Assembly: GCA_050297535.1 (NCBI GenBank)
Contig: JBNKSV010000005.1
Location: 20,542-84,541 of the forward strand
Length of the DNA stretch: 64,000 bases
Direction: 5' to 3'
From: JAAGZL01 sp050297535
GTDB lineage: Bacteria; Pseudomonadota; Gammaproteobacteria; Chromatiales; Chromatiaceae
Positions 8,786 to 18,005 of this stretch are shown piece after piece. Positions within the stretch are counted from its first letter, which is position 1, and the number at the start of each line of letters is the position of its first letter. The notes beneath the pieces were generated by a model. That model was not told the DNA's origin. It searched no databases and saw only the letters and a list, made by a program, of their open reading frames with translations. The position numbers were made by a program, and so were the translations under genes.

Positions 8786-9675
8786 TTCAATTCCTTTATT
8801 ATTTCTTGCGAAACCCCAATAAAGTCGTCCTTCCAGCTTGGCAGCTGAAAACTTAGAACGCCTTCAAGTTTTTGGGTATCCAATCTGGAGTTTAATGGCC
8901 TTCTGGCCGGAGTGTGATAATCCGCCGTCGCGATAGGATGGATCTTGGATTTATTGATCGTAATTGGCATCCCGGACCGCCCAGCTAGTTCTACCAAAAG
9001 CTCAGCAAGCCCATACCATGTAGTCTGTCCGTGCGGCGCCAGATGATATATACCTTGTAGCCATGCCTCTTCTGCCGTTATGCGCACAACAGCCTCCTGT
9101 GTAACCTTAGCGATCAAACCCGCTGTCGTGGGTGCCCCGTGTTGATCATCCACCACGCTCAAACTATCTCTTTCTTGCACTAGCCGCAGTATTGTTCTGA
9201 CAAAGTTTTTTCCATGCCGCCCCATCACCCAACTGGTACGAAAAATAAGGTGCTTACATCCACTGTTGATGATTGCCTGCTCCCCAGCCAGCTTGGACAG
9301 CCCGTACACATTGATAGGATTTGTTTCGTCAGTCTCTTTATATGGCCCAGTTTTGCAGCCATCAAATACGTAGTCAGTTGAGTAATGTATTAGCCAACTA
9401 TCCAGCTTTTGGGCCTCCTCAGCCAGCACCGCAACCGCCTCAGCATTGACGCGAAATGCAAGCTCTGCTTCGCTTTCAGCCCTATCTACCGCCGTGTATG
9501 CAGCGGCATTGATAATACAATCCGGCTTGAAATCCGCGATTACAGTTCGAATTGCATCAAAATTGGTTAGATCGACATCACTACGGCCACACGACTTCAC
9601 CTCTCCCAAATCCGGGAGCGTATGCCGCAATTCCCAGCCAACCTGGCCGTTGGAGCCCAGAAGCAATATTCTCAC
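8782..9675 (-). CDS. rfbD: dTDP-4-dehydrorhamnose reductase
   Basis: Reduces dTDP-4-keto-L-rhamnose to dTDP-L-rhamnose with NAD(P)H, the last step of the pathway. A 297-residue short-chain dehydrogenase-like protein. The N-terminal GSNGQVGWEL is the nucleotide-binding loop, HYSTDYVFDG carries the catalytic Ser/Thr region, and VYGLSKLAGE carries the YxxxK pair. Both ends overlap neighbouring rhamnose genes by 4 bases. Confidence 0.96.
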   Translation of the reverse strand: MRILLLGSNGQVGWELRHTLPDLGEVKSCGRSDVDLTNFDAIRTVIADFKPDCIINAAAYTAVDRAESEAELAFRVNAEAVAVLAEEAQKLDSWLIHYSTDYVFDGCKTGPYKETDETNPINVYGLSKLAGEQAIINSGCKHLIFRTSWVMGRHGKNFVRTILRLVQERDSLSVVDDQHGAPTTAGLIAKVTQEAVVRITAEEAWLQGIYHLAPHGQTTWYGLAELLVELAGRSGMPITINKSKIHPIATADYHTPARRPLNSRLDTQKLEGVLSFQLPSWKDDFIGVSQEIIKELK

Positions 9676-10739
9676 GTGTACTGTGTCTCAATCCACTTAC
9701 GATATTCGCCGCTAACAACCTTGGCCACCCACTCTTGATGATCCAAATACCACTCAACTGTTTTACGTATCCCGGTATCAAAGGTTTCCTTAGGAAACCA
9801 ATCAAGTTCACGCTGTATCTTGGAGGCATCAATGGCATAGCGGCGATCATGGCCAGGACGATCCGTTACATAGGTGATTAGATCACTGTAATTGGATACG
9901 GGCGATCCCACAGCTAGCGGACGCAGCTCATCTAAAATACCGCAAATTACACGAACGATTTCCAGATTTGTCTTCTCGTTCAACCCGCCAATATTGTAGA
10001 CCTCACCCGGCTGTCCAGAAACAAGCACTCGACGAATAGCGCTGCAATGATCACCAACATACAACCAATCTCTAATCTGTTTGCCGTCACCATAGATAGG
10101 CAGCTGCTTACCGGCAAGGGCATTGTATATAACGAGAGGGATCAGTTTTTCCGGAAATTGATAAGGACCGTAGTTATTGGAGCAGTTAGTGGTTAACACC
10201 GGTAGACCGTAAGTATGGTGATAGGCACGCACCAAGTGGTCGGAAGCCGCCTTACTGGCGCTATAGGGACTATTGGGCTCGTAGCGATGAGTCTCAGAGA
10301 AGGCCGGAGCATCGGACCCAAGTGATCCGTAAACTTCATCGGTAGAGACATGCAAAAACCGGAAGGCATCTTTATCACCTACTGGCAATTCGCTCCAATA
10401 ACCACGAATCACATCCAGTAACCGAAAGGTGCCTACAATATTTGTTGAAATAAAATCCTCTGGTCCATGGATAGAGCGATCCACATGCGATTCGGCGGCA
10501 AAATTTATCACGGCTCGGGGGCTATGCTCTCTTAACAACCGAGCAACTAAATCCTGGTCGCCTATATCCCCATGTGCAAATATGTAGCGACTATCATTCT
10601 CAATAGAAGCCAGATTCTGCAGATTTCCTGCATAGGTAAGCTTATCCAGATTCACAATCGGCTCACCAACATCACGCAACCAATCAATAACAAAATTGGC
10701 CCCGATAAACCCAGCCCCGCCAGTCACAACAATAGTCAT
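9672..10739 (-). CDS. rfbB: dTDP-glucose 4,6-dehydratase
   Basis: Converts dTDP-glucose to dTDP-4-keto-6-deoxyglucose, the second step of rhamnose synthesis. The 355-residue protein begins at the ATG at 10739, giving MTIVVTGGAGFIGANF with the NAD-binding GGAGFIG. A longer in-frame reading upstream would overlap rsmI and is not supported. HVSTDEVYGSLG contains the catalytic Thr-Asp-Glu triad, and YSASKAASDHL carries the YxxxK motif. It is the first gene of rfbBDAC. No glycosyltransferase or O-antigen genes adjoin, so the rhamnose acceptor is not shown. Confidence 0.97.
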   Translation of the reverse strand: MTIVVTGGAGFIGANFVIDWLRDVGEPIVNLDKLTYAGNLQNLASIENDSRYIFAHGDIGDQDLVARLLREHSPRAVINFAAESHVDRSIHGPEDFISTNIVGTFRLLDVIRGYWSELPVGDKDAFRFLHVSTDEVYGSLGSDAPAFSETHRYEPNSPYSASKAASDHLVRAYHHTYGLPVLTTNCSNNYGPYQFPEKLIPLVIYNALAGKQLPIYGDGKQIRDWLYVGDHCSAIRRVLVSGQPGEVYNIGGLNEKTNLEIVRVICGILDELRPLAVGSPVSNYSDLITYVTDRPGHDRRYAIDASKIQRELDWFPKETFDTGIRKTVEWYLDHQEWVAKVVSGEYRKWIETQYT

Positions 10740-10815
10740 ACTGATAATCCCACGGTCATTAAAAATCTTATATTTTACGCCTTTTCCAGAACATTGACCT
10801 AACAACAGCCAGCGA

Positions 10816-11670
10816 TTATGCGCCATCCCCATGAATCTGCAGGCCATACTGATACAGCCGATTCTTCTTCTCCCCGGTGATCTTGGCAGTCAGAGCCGCA
10901 GCCTGCTTCAGCGGCAACTCCTGCATGAGCAGCTTCATGGTCTTTTCCGTATCCGGGGCAAGTCCATCACCTTGAACCTGGACCCGTCCCCCAACGATCA
11001 GCACAAATTCCCCTTTGCACTGCATTGGATCCTGCTCCAACGCCTCACACAGAGATCCCAGGGTACCATGCAGTATGGTCTCGTGCAGCTTGGTCAACTC
11101 ACGCGCCAGTACCGCGGGCCTGTCGGCCCCAAATATATCCGACATATCCCGCAGACAGGCCTGCACCCGATGGCTGGATTCATAGAACAGCATGGTCCTG
11201 GGCTCGTTTGCCAGCTGTTCGAATCCCGTCCTACGCGCCCCAGAGTTTCGATCCGGGAATCCCTCGAATGCAAATCTGTCCGAAGCCATACCAGAAACAC
11301 TGAGCGCGGCAATGACGGCGCTAGGGCCAGGGATAGGAGACACCCTTATCCCATAGCGGTGGCACTCTCGCACCAGGGTGAATCCGGGATCACTGATCAG
11401 CGGCGTACCGGCATCCGAGATCAGAGCCACCGTCTTCCCCTGTTGCAGATGGGCCAGCACCTTATCCATGGCCTGATGCTCATTGTGCTCATGCAGGGAC
11501 AACATCCTGGCGTCTATGCCAAAATGGCTCAGCAGGGTACGGCTATGCCTGGTATCTTCAGCAGCTATAAGATCAACCTTGCCCAGCACCTTAATGGCGT
11601 GTGCCGACACATCATCAAGATTGCCGATAGGAGTCGCCACTACATAAAGGACACCGTTTTTGATTGACAC
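10816..11670 (-). CDS. rsmI: 16S rRNA (cytidine1402-2'-O)-methyltransferase
   Basis: Methylates the 2'-OH of C1402 in the ribosomal P site using S-adenosylmethionine. The 284-residue protein has the RsmI start LYVVATPIGNLDD, the AEDTRHSRTLL block, LISDAGTPLISDPG and PGPSAVIAALSVSG, all typical of this tetrapyrrole-methylase-fold family. It is divergent from lpoA, an arrangement conserved in many gammaproteobacteria. Its end lies 76 bases upstream of the rfbB start on the same strand, so readthrough into the rhamnose genes is possible. Confidence 0.96.
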   Translation of the reverse strand: MSIKNGVLYVVATPIGNLDDVSAHAIKVLGKVDLIAAEDTRHSRTLLSHFGIDARMLSLHEHNEHQAMDKVLAHLQQGKTVALISDAGTPLISDPGFTLVRECHRYGIRVSPIPGPSAVIAALSVSGMASDRFAFEGFPDRNSGARRTGFEQLANEPRTMLFYESSHRVQACLRDMSDIFGADRPAVLARELTKLHETILHGTLGSLCEALEQDPMQCKGEFVLIVGGRVQVQGDGLAPDTEKTMKLLMQELPLKQAAALTAKITGEKKNRLYQYGLQIHGDGA

Positions 11671-11783
11671 AACTCACCCCAGAAAAGATATACTTGCCAA
11701 GTATCTGCTACCTATCTTTGTAGCGCCAAAATTAAGGATCATACAGATAGGATCGTTGTAATCCTGCCTGCCTCAATCTAACC

Positions 11784-13748
11784 ATGCAACAAAATCGTTA
11801 TTTTTATTTCCTGTTTCTGCTGCTTTCGCTTTTGCTCGCCGGATGCATCTCCGACCCCACCATAGATTGGATGAGACCATCCGAAGTACCCGACAATCTG
11901 CGTGGTAACGAGATCTTCTCCCACGCCCTGGATCTGGAGCAGTCTGGACAATACGCCGAGGCGGCGCGCCTGTTAGAGCAGATCGCCGCAACCACTCAGC
12001 CCCCACTGCAACAGGAGGCCATGCTCAGAGCGGTGGAGGACTACCTAAAGGCCAATGATGACGATTCCGCCTTCATGCTATTGCAGCGGATCGGCACAGA
12101 AGATACCCCGCGTCTGGGTTTGAAACGCCGGGTACTTTTGGCGGAGGTGGCGATAAAGGGGCAGCGCGCCGACGAAGCCCTGCGGCTACTGGAGACACCA
12201 CCAGAAGACGGAATGCCGCAACCTCTGCTCAAACGCTACCACAAAACCCGCGCCGAGGCGTTTCGTCTCACCGGCAATATGTTTGAGAGCGCCCGCCACC
12301 TATCCGAGATGGACCGGCTCATACAAGATCAGACCGAACGCCTAGACAACCAACTCAACATCATACGCGCCCTCACCACCTATACCGACTCCGCCTTAGA
12401 ACTGCTCATGCCGGACCCCCCTGGGATATTTGGAGGCTGGATAGCACTGGCCAGAGCCATAAAGATAAACACCAACGACCCTGCGCTTGGTCAAGCAAGC
12501 ATCCGGCGCTGGCACGAGCGATTCCCCGGCCATCCAGCCCTACCACAGGTATTAGACAACCAGGTGCGGCAGGTCACGGCCGGATATTCTCAGACCAAAC
12601 AACTGGCCTTGTTGTTGCCCAAGACCGGACCGTACGCCCAGGCCGCCCTCGCCCTGTATGACGGCATCATGGCCGCCTACAACAGCCAGCCAGAAGGACA
12701 GCGTCCCATAATCCGGGTCTATGACAATAGCAACAGCGCCGGTACGGTCATGCTCTATCAACGGGCGGTAGCCGACGGCGCAGACAAGGTGATCGGTCCA
12801 CTGGTTAAGGAGTCCGTAGCCCAGCTGGCCCGAGCCGGGAGCCTTAAGGTGCCGGTACTGGCCCTGAACCGGGTCCATACTCAGGGCAGGCCGCCGGAAA
12901 ACCTCTATCAATTCGGCCTCTCTCCCGAGGATGAAGCCATGCAAGTGGCCGAAAAGGCCTGGACCGACGGGCACACCAGGGCCATAGCCTTCACCCCGCA
13001 GGGTGAATGGGGCGAACGGATCTTCCAGAGCTTCCAAAACCGCTGGATCGGTCTGGGAGGCAAACTGGCGGAACGCCAGGTCTACAACGAAGGCATCAAC
13101 GACTTCTCCGCCTCCATCAAGTCCCTGCTGAATATCGACGAGAGTTACGAACGGCGTAACTCCATGCGCAACGCCCTGGGCAGAAAGATCGAGTTTGAAC
13201 CATACCGGCGCAAAGATGCCACCTTTATATTCCTGGTAGCCAAACCCCAACTGGCGCGGCAAATCCGTCCGCAACTGCAGTTCTATCACGCCTCAGATCT
13301 GCCGGTGTATACCACCTCCAACAGCTATGCCGGCATCCTCGACCCCAAGAGGGACCAGGACCTGGAAGGGGTGCTTTTCCCGGACATTCCCTGGCTTATC
13401 CTCAACGAAGGCGAGAAACCACTCTCCAGGCAACTCATGCAAGAGACCCTGGCCAAGAAAGAGCCCTACTATGGACGTCTCTACGCCATGGGTATAGACA
13501 GCTATCGGATGCTGCCCCACTTGTCTCGCCTGAAGTCTTCATCCCGTGAAACCCTTGACGGCAAGACCGGCATCCTTTCTATCGAAGGTAACAACCAGGT
13601 TCACCGGCAACTGGTCTGGGCCAGGATGAAGCAGGGGACCCCTGAGGCCATCGGCTACGCCCCGAGACTGGAAAAACCGAAAGGCTATACCGCCCCCAGC
13701 GCCACCCCTAGTCCCGGAGGAACGTCATCCGGTTTCTTCTCTTGGTAA
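11784..13748 (+). CDS. lpoA: Penicillin-binding protein activator lipoprotein LpoA
   Basis: Outer-membrane lipoprotein that reaches through the periplasm to activate the peptidoglycan synthase PBP1A. The 654-residue protein has a lipobox LLLAGC with the acylated cysteine at residue 21, an N-terminal helical TPR-like part (about 30-260), and a C-terminal periplasmic-binding-protein-like part (about 265-620, beginning LALLLPKTGPYAQAA). Length and domain order match the family. It is the first gene of a plus-strand run with yraN and a BON-domain lipoprotein, divergent from rsmI. Confidence 0.92.
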   Translation: MQQNRYFYFLFLLLSLLLAGCISDPTIDWMRPSEVPDNLRGNEIFSHALDLEQSGQYAEAARLLEQIAATTQPPLQQEAMLRAVEDYLKANDDDSAFMLLQRIGTEDTPRLGLKRRVLLAEVAIKGQRADEALRLLETPPEDGMPQPLLKRYHKTRAEAFRLTGNMFESARHLSEMDRLIQDQTERLDNQLNIIRALTTYTDSALELLMPDPPGIFGGWIALARAIKINTNDPALGQASIRRWHERFPGHPALPQVLDNQVRQVTAGYSQTKQLALLLPKTGPYAQAALALYDGIMAAYNSQPEGQRPIIRVYDNSNSAGTVMLYQRAVADGADKVIGPLVKESVAQLARAGSLKVPVLALNRVHTQGRPPENLYQFGLSPEDEAMQVAEKAWTDGHTRAIAFTPQGEWGERIFQSFQNRWIGLGGKLAERQVYNEGINDFSASIKSLLNIDESYERRNSMRNALGRKIEFEPYRRKDATFIFLVAKPQLARQIRPQLQFYHASDLPVYTTSNSYAGILDPKRDQDLEGVLFPDIPWLILNEGEKPLSRQLMQETLAKKEPYYGRLYAMGIDSYRMLPHLSRLKSSSRETLDGKTGILSIEGNNQVHRQLVWARMKQGTPEAIGYAPRLEKPKGYTAPSATPSPGGTSSGFFSW

Positions 13749-13757
13749 CACGATGGC

Positions 13758-14153
13758 ATGGCTGATTGGTTGAAACGGAATTGGACCACAGAAAACACTA
13801 CCAGAAAGGTAGGTACAAATGCTGAGGATCTGGCGGAGGAATATCTAGCCTTAAAAGGGCTTGTCAGGATCGCCCGCAACTACCACTGCCGTATGGGAGA
13901 GATCGACCTAATTATGCGAGACGGAAACTTTCTGGTATTTGTCGAGGTCCGTTACCGCAAGAACGATATTTACGGCTCTGCCGCTGCAAGCGTAACCAGA
14001 CAGAAACAACGTCGCATCCTGCTGGCAGCGCATCATTATCTGCAAAATGAGAGACTATACAGTAACAGCCCGTGCAGATTTGATGTAATAACTGTCTCGG
14101 GGCAGTACAATCCACAGATCGACTGGATCAAAAACGCATTTCAGGCAGATTGA
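13758..14153 (+). CDS. yraN: YraN family protein (UPF0102, endonuclease-like fold)
   Basis: A 131-residue protein of the UPF0102 family, which has a restriction-endonuclease-like fold but no settled function. It carries the family blocks GTNAEDLAEEYLALKG, the GEIDLIMRDG metal-binding motif, and LVFVEVRYRK. It starts 9 bases after lpoA and its stop overlaps an in-frame codon of the next frame. lpoA-yraN adjacency is standard in gammaproteobacteria. The usual diaA between yraN and the BON lipoprotein is absent here. Confidence 0.92.
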   Translation: MADWLKRNWTTENTTRKVGTNAEDLAEEYLALKGLVRIARNYHCRMGEIDLIMRDGNFLVFVEVRYRKNDIYGSAAASVTRQKQRRILLAAHHYLQNERLYSNSPCRFDVITVSGQYNPQIDWIKNAFQAD

Positions 14154-14182
14154 AACAGACACAACTACTGACGGAGAAAAAC

Positions 14183-14767
14183 ATGAGACTGGTTAAACCT
14201 CTGGCCATCATTGCGACACTGCTAGGCATAAACCTACTCTACGGCTGCGCACCTGTCGTAGTTGGAGGCGCCGCTACCGGGGCATCGGCAATCCATGATC
14301 GGCGCTCCATCGGGGCCACTGTGGAAGACCAGAATATCGAACTCAAGGCCATGACTCTGCGGGTGCAAGATGACTACCTGATCAAACACTCAAACCTCAG
14401 CGCCACCAGCTATAACAAGGTGGTACTGCTCACCGGACAGGCAGAAAACGAACAGATACGCCAAAGCTATGTAGAGAAGATCCGCAGGATCCCAGAGATA
14501 CGGCGCGTGGTGGATGAGATCAAGATCAGCCCATCCGCCTCCCTGACCCAGCAGGGCAACGATACCTACATAACCTCCAAGGTAAAGATCAAGCTGTTTG
14601 ACATCAAGCTCCCGGACTTTGATCCTACCAGGGTCAAAGTGGTCACTGACCAAGGCAATGTCTATCTGATGGGCATAGTCTCAGAGCAAGAGGCAGGGGC
14701 GGTGGTAGAAAAGGTCCGCTATGTATCCGGGGTCAAACGGGTAATCAAGATCTTCGAATACCGGTGA
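14183..14767 (+). CDS. dolP: BON-domain outer-membrane lipoprotein (DolP/YraP-like)
   Basis: A 194-residue lipoprotein with lipobox LLYGC (cysteine at residue 22) and two BON domains (about 45-115 and 125-190), ending in VKRVIKIFEYR. DolP binds anionic phospholipid at the division site and supports outer-membrane integrity and BAM function. The ATG at 14183 has GGAG six bases before it; the longer reading overlapping yraN has no ribosome site and would bury the signal peptide. Context after lpoA-yraN supports DolP. The last four bases overlap the start of the following oxidase gene. Confidence 0.88.
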   Translation: MRLVKPLAIIATLLGINLLYGCAPVVVGGAATGASAIHDRRSIGATVEDQNIELKAMTLRVQDDYLIKHSNLSATSYNKVVLLTGQAENEQIRQSYVEKIRRIPEIRRVVDEIKISPSASLTQQGNDTYITSKVKIKLFDIKLPDFDPTRVKVVTDQGNVYLMGIVSEQEAGAVVEKVRYVSGVKRVIKIFEYR

Positions 14768-16158
14768 GCAGCATCTCTCCCGGCATCATCGCCAAACTTG
14801 GCGCGATATTTGGCCGGGAATCCGTCCTGACCGACCCCGGGGACTGCCTACCCTACGGCTACGACAACAGCCGCCGTCAGGCCATGCCCCAGGCAGTAGT
14901 GTTCGCAACAGAACACGAACAGATCAAGTCCCTGGTCAGTCTCTGTCATAAAGAACGGATAAACCTCATAGCCAGGGGACGCGGCACCGGCACCACCGGC
15001 GCTACCGTGCCTGATCTGGGTGGAATCGTACTCTCTCTGGAGCGCATGAACCGCATCCTGGAGGTCGACCCAGCCAACCGCATCGCCATAGTAGAACCGG
15101 GTGTTACCAACCAGGCGTTGCAACAGGCGGCAAAGGAACATGGATTCTTCTGGCCACCGGATCCGTCCAGCGCCGCCGTCTGCACCGTTGGCGGCAATCT
15201 AGCCTACAACTCGGCCGGACCGCGGGCGGTCAAATACGGCACCCCCAGAGAAAACACCTTGGGATTGCGCGCCGTCATCGGTAATGGCGAAGAGATACGC
15301 ACCGGGGTAATGACCAGCAAAGGTGTAGTGGGCTATGACCTCACCCGCCTGCTGATCGGCTCCGAAGGAACCTTGGCCATCATAACCCAGGCCATCCTTA
15401 AGCTCACCCCACTCCCGGAGACCAAACAGACCCTGCGGGCCAGCTACCGGGATTTGCACACGGCGGCCCAGGCCGTATCCGCCATAATGGCGCAACCGGT
15501 AACCCCCTGCGCCCTGGAATTTATGGATGGTGCCGCCATTGAACTAGCTCGTTCATCATCTCAGTTAGAGATCGCGCCAGATGTGAGCGCACTGCTTATG
15601 ATCGAAGTAGACGGTCCCAGCCACTGCATCGAGCAATCGGTCAATGCGGTGGCGACCGCCGCCCGCAACCAGGGCCTGATAGAACTGCAAACCGCCAAGA
15701 CCCAGGATGAGACCGAGCAGCTCTGGAGGGCGCGCCAGGCCCTATCACCGGCCCTGCGCAAGATCGCCCCCAAGAAGATCAACGAGGATGTGGTGGTGCC
15801 GGTCTCCAGGATTCCGGACCTCATAGCCGGTCTGAATCGGCTATCTGAAGACAGCGGCATAAAGATCGTAAACTTCGGCCATGCTGGCAACGGCAACATC
15901 CACATGAATCTGCTGACCGACCCAGACAACCAGGAGCAGATGCAACAGGCTTACAACTGCCTGGATGCGGCATTCGATCTTGTCCTGCGGCTGGGCGGTA
16001 CCCTCTCGGGCGAACACGGCATAGGGCTGGAAAAGAGGGAATATATCGACCGTGAGATAGATCCGGTTACCCTACGCCTTATGGCAGATATAAAACAACA
16101 GCTTGATCCAGCCGGAATCCTGAATCCAGGCAAGATCTTCCCCACAATCAAGACCTAG
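14764..16158 (+). CDS. FAD-binding oxidoreductase of the GlcD / D-lactate dehydrogenase family
   Basis: A 464-residue flavoprotein of the VAO/GlcD type, which oxidises 2-hydroxyacids such as glycolate, D-lactate or D-2-hydroxyglutarate. The FAD-binding domain contains IARGRGTGTTGATVP and a PDPSSAAVCTVGGNLAYN block; the C-terminal cap has NFGHAGNGNIHMN and GTLSGEHGIGLEKRE, with histidines expected to bind metal and substrate. It begins with GTG overlapping the preceding lipoprotein stop (GTGA), so the two are coupled. No glcE, glcF or lutABC partner follows, so the exact substrate cannot be told from the sequence. Confidence 0.85.
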   Translation: MSSISPGIIAKLGAIFGRESVLTDPGDCLPYGYDNSRRQAMPQAVVFATEHEQIKSLVSLCHKERINLIARGRGTGTTGATVPDLGGIVLSLERMNRILEVDPANRIAIVEPGVTNQALQQAAKEHGFFWPPDPSSAAVCTVGGNLAYNSAGPRAVKYGTPRENTLGLRAVIGNGEEIRTGVMTSKGVVGYDLTRLLIGSEGTLAIITQAILKLTPLPETKQTLRASYRDLHTAAQAVSAIMAQPVTPCALEFMDGAAIELARSSSQLEIAPDVSALLMIEVDGPSHCIEQSVNAVATAARNQGLIELQTAKTQDETEQLWRARQALSPALRKIAPKKINEDVVVPVSRIPDLIAGLNRLSEDSGIKIVNFGHAGNGNIHMNLLTDPDNQEQMQQAYNCLDAAFDLVLRLGGTLSGEHGIGLEKREYIDREIDPVTLRLMADIKQQLDPAGILNPGKIFPTIKT

Positions 16159-16413
16159 ACCCAACCTCTCCCAGCCAACCTAGCCAGCCAATGAGCTATA
16201 TCAATTACCCTAAAAACAAAATTTAGTTAATATTTCTAAATCAGATCATGTAACATCCAAGAAATATGCCTACATGCCTAGTTGGCAGGGGTGTTTGTGA
16301 TATTAAAACATTGCCAAAACAATCAGTTGTAAACTTTTAACCTGAATTTAACAAATTCATACCGGTTTAAGGTTAAGCTAAATGTTAACAACAATACGAG
16401 TGAGAATTTTACT

Positions 16414-17862
16414 ATGGGGGAGAAACGTTCCGTGACACAGCTACTAAAGCTACTCTTACCGCTGCTGTCTTTATTCCCTGGCATGGCCATGGCGTCAGGA
16501 TCAGGTGCGGAAAATCAGCTTAATTTGACCGCGCACACGGTGGGATATATGTCATTGCTGTTTTTCGGTATTGCCTATCTCCTGGTGATGGCCGAAGAGT
16601 TCACGCATCTGCGCAAATCCAAGCCGGTAATCCTGGCAGCAGGCATCATCTGGGGCATGATAGCCCTGGTATATGTCAACAATGGCTTTATCCACGAGGC
16701 CGAGGCCGCTGTCCGCCACAATCTCCTCGAATACGCAGAGCTGATGCTGTTCTTGCTGGTGGCCATGACCTATATCAACGCCATGGATGAGCGCAATGTC
16801 TTTGAGGCCCTGCGTTCCTGGTTAGTCCGTAAAGGCTTTGGTTTCAGACAACTATTCTGGATCACCGGCCTACTCGCCTTCCTGATTTCACCGGTCGCGG
16901 ACAACCTCACCACTGCACTGCTAATGTGCGCGGTAATCATGGCCGTCGGCGGATACAACAGCAAATTTGTCCTGCTCTCTTGCGTAAATATCGTGGTTGC
17001 AGCCAATGCCGGCGGCGCCTTTAGCCCCTTCGGCGATATAACCACCTTAATGGTGTGGCAAAAGACCATTCATACACCTCAAGGGGCAGTAGACTTCTGG
17101 TCCTTCTTCCGTCTGTTCATGCCAGCCCTGGTCAACTGGCTTACCCCAGCAATATTTATGCATTTCGCCGTCCCCAATGAAAAGCCCAACAGCGGCGGGG
17201 AATCAGTGTCAATGAGGCGTGGAGCCAGGAGGATCATTGCCCTGTTTCTCCTTACCATTATCACCGCAGTCAGCTTCCACAACTTTCTGCATATGCCGCC
17301 GGTAATAGGTATGCTCACCGGTCTCTCCTATCTACAGCTATTCGGGTACTATCTTAAGCGCACCACCAAACTCAATGTCTTCGATGGCGAGTCTGAACAC
17401 GCCGGACAGATGGGCGATATAGTGGCATTTGATGTATTCACCAAGATTGCGCGCGCCGAGTGGGACACCCTACTGTTTTTTTACGGGGTAGTGCTCTGCG
17501 TAGGCGGCCTGGGGTTTATAGGATACCTAAGCTTGGCGTCCAAGGTTATGTATATCGACTGGGGCATAACTCAGGCCAATATCTTTGTAGGCATACTTTC
17601 TGCCATAGTGGACAACATACCGGTCATGTTCGCAGTGCTGACCATGATGCCGGATATGTCGCTTGATCAGTGGTTATTAGTAACCTTGACCGCAGGCGTG
17701 GGAGGATCATTATTGTCCATCGGCTCCGCCGCCGGCGTGGCCCTGATGGGACAGGCCAGAGGCAGATACACCTTCTTCGGACATCTTAAGTGGACCCCTG
17801 CCATAGCCCTGGGGTATGCCGCCTCCATAGCCGTGCATATCTGGATGAGCCCTTCCATATAA
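16414..17862 (+). CDS. nhaD: NhaD-type Na+/H+ antiporter
   Basis: Inner-membrane sodium/proton antiporter of the NhaD family, common in marine and halophilic gammaproteobacteria, giving Na+ tolerance and pH control. The 482-residue protein has an N-terminal signal-like segment ending at AMASG, then about a dozen membrane segments. Conserved blocks are ISPVADNLTTALL and AGGAFSPFGDITTLMVW, and a second half-repeat AIVDNIPVMFAVL. Start choice is uncertain: an ATG is at 16414, but a GTG at 16432 is better spaced from GGGGGAG. It stands alone downstream of a 255-base AT-rich gap. Confidence 0.93.
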   Translation: MGEKRSVTQLLKLLLPLLSLFPGMAMASGSGAENQLNLTAHTVGYMSLLFFGIAYLLVMAEEFTHLRKSKPVILAAGIIWGMIALVYVNNGFIHEAEAAVRHNLLEYAELMLFLLVAMTYINAMDERNVFEALRSWLVRKGFGFRQLFWITGLLAFLISPVADNLTTALLMCAVIMAVGGYNSKFVLLSCVNIVVAANAGGAFSPFGDITTLMVWQKTIHTPQGAVDFWSFFRLFMPALVNWLTPAIFMHFAVPNEKPNSGGESVSMRRGARRIIALFLLTIITAVSFHNFLHMPPVIGMLTGLSYLQLFGYYLKRTTKLNVFDGESEHAGQMGDIVAFDVFTKIARAEWDTLLFFYGVVLCVGGLGFIGYLSLASKVMYIDWGITQANIFVGILSAIVDNIPVMFAVLTMMPDMSLDQWLLVTLTAGVGGSLLSIGSAAGVALMGQARGRYTFFGHLKWTPAIALGYAASIAVHIWMSPSI

Positions 17863-17876
17863 GCTATATCTAACGC

Positions 17877-17902
17877 CTCCTCTCCCATAGTAGGGAGAGG
17901 AG
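17877..17902 (+). terminator. Hairpin after nhaD
   Basis: CTCCTCTCCC pairs with GGGAGAGGAG around a 6-base loop, 15 bases past the nhaD stop. There is no T-run after it. The core resembles the dispersed CCCTCTCCCC repeats elsewhere in the window, so it may be a repeat copy serving as terminator. Confidence 0.5.
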
Positions 17903-18005
17903 TAGCGCTTCCCTACAACCCACACGATGATAGCCCCGAATCATGTGAACGGGGTCTCTTTCCAGCGCCAGCGCAAACATCTAAAATCGGAACCTCCGCC
18001 GACAG

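Noticed and set aside
10740..10847. 36-residue N-terminal extension of rfbB
   Set aside because: Overlaps rsmI, has no similarity to RmlB starts, and the ATG at 10739 begins exactly at the NAD-binding strand.
12552..13289. 245-codon frame opposite lpoA
   Set aside because: Antisense shadow of lpoA produced by its codon bias.
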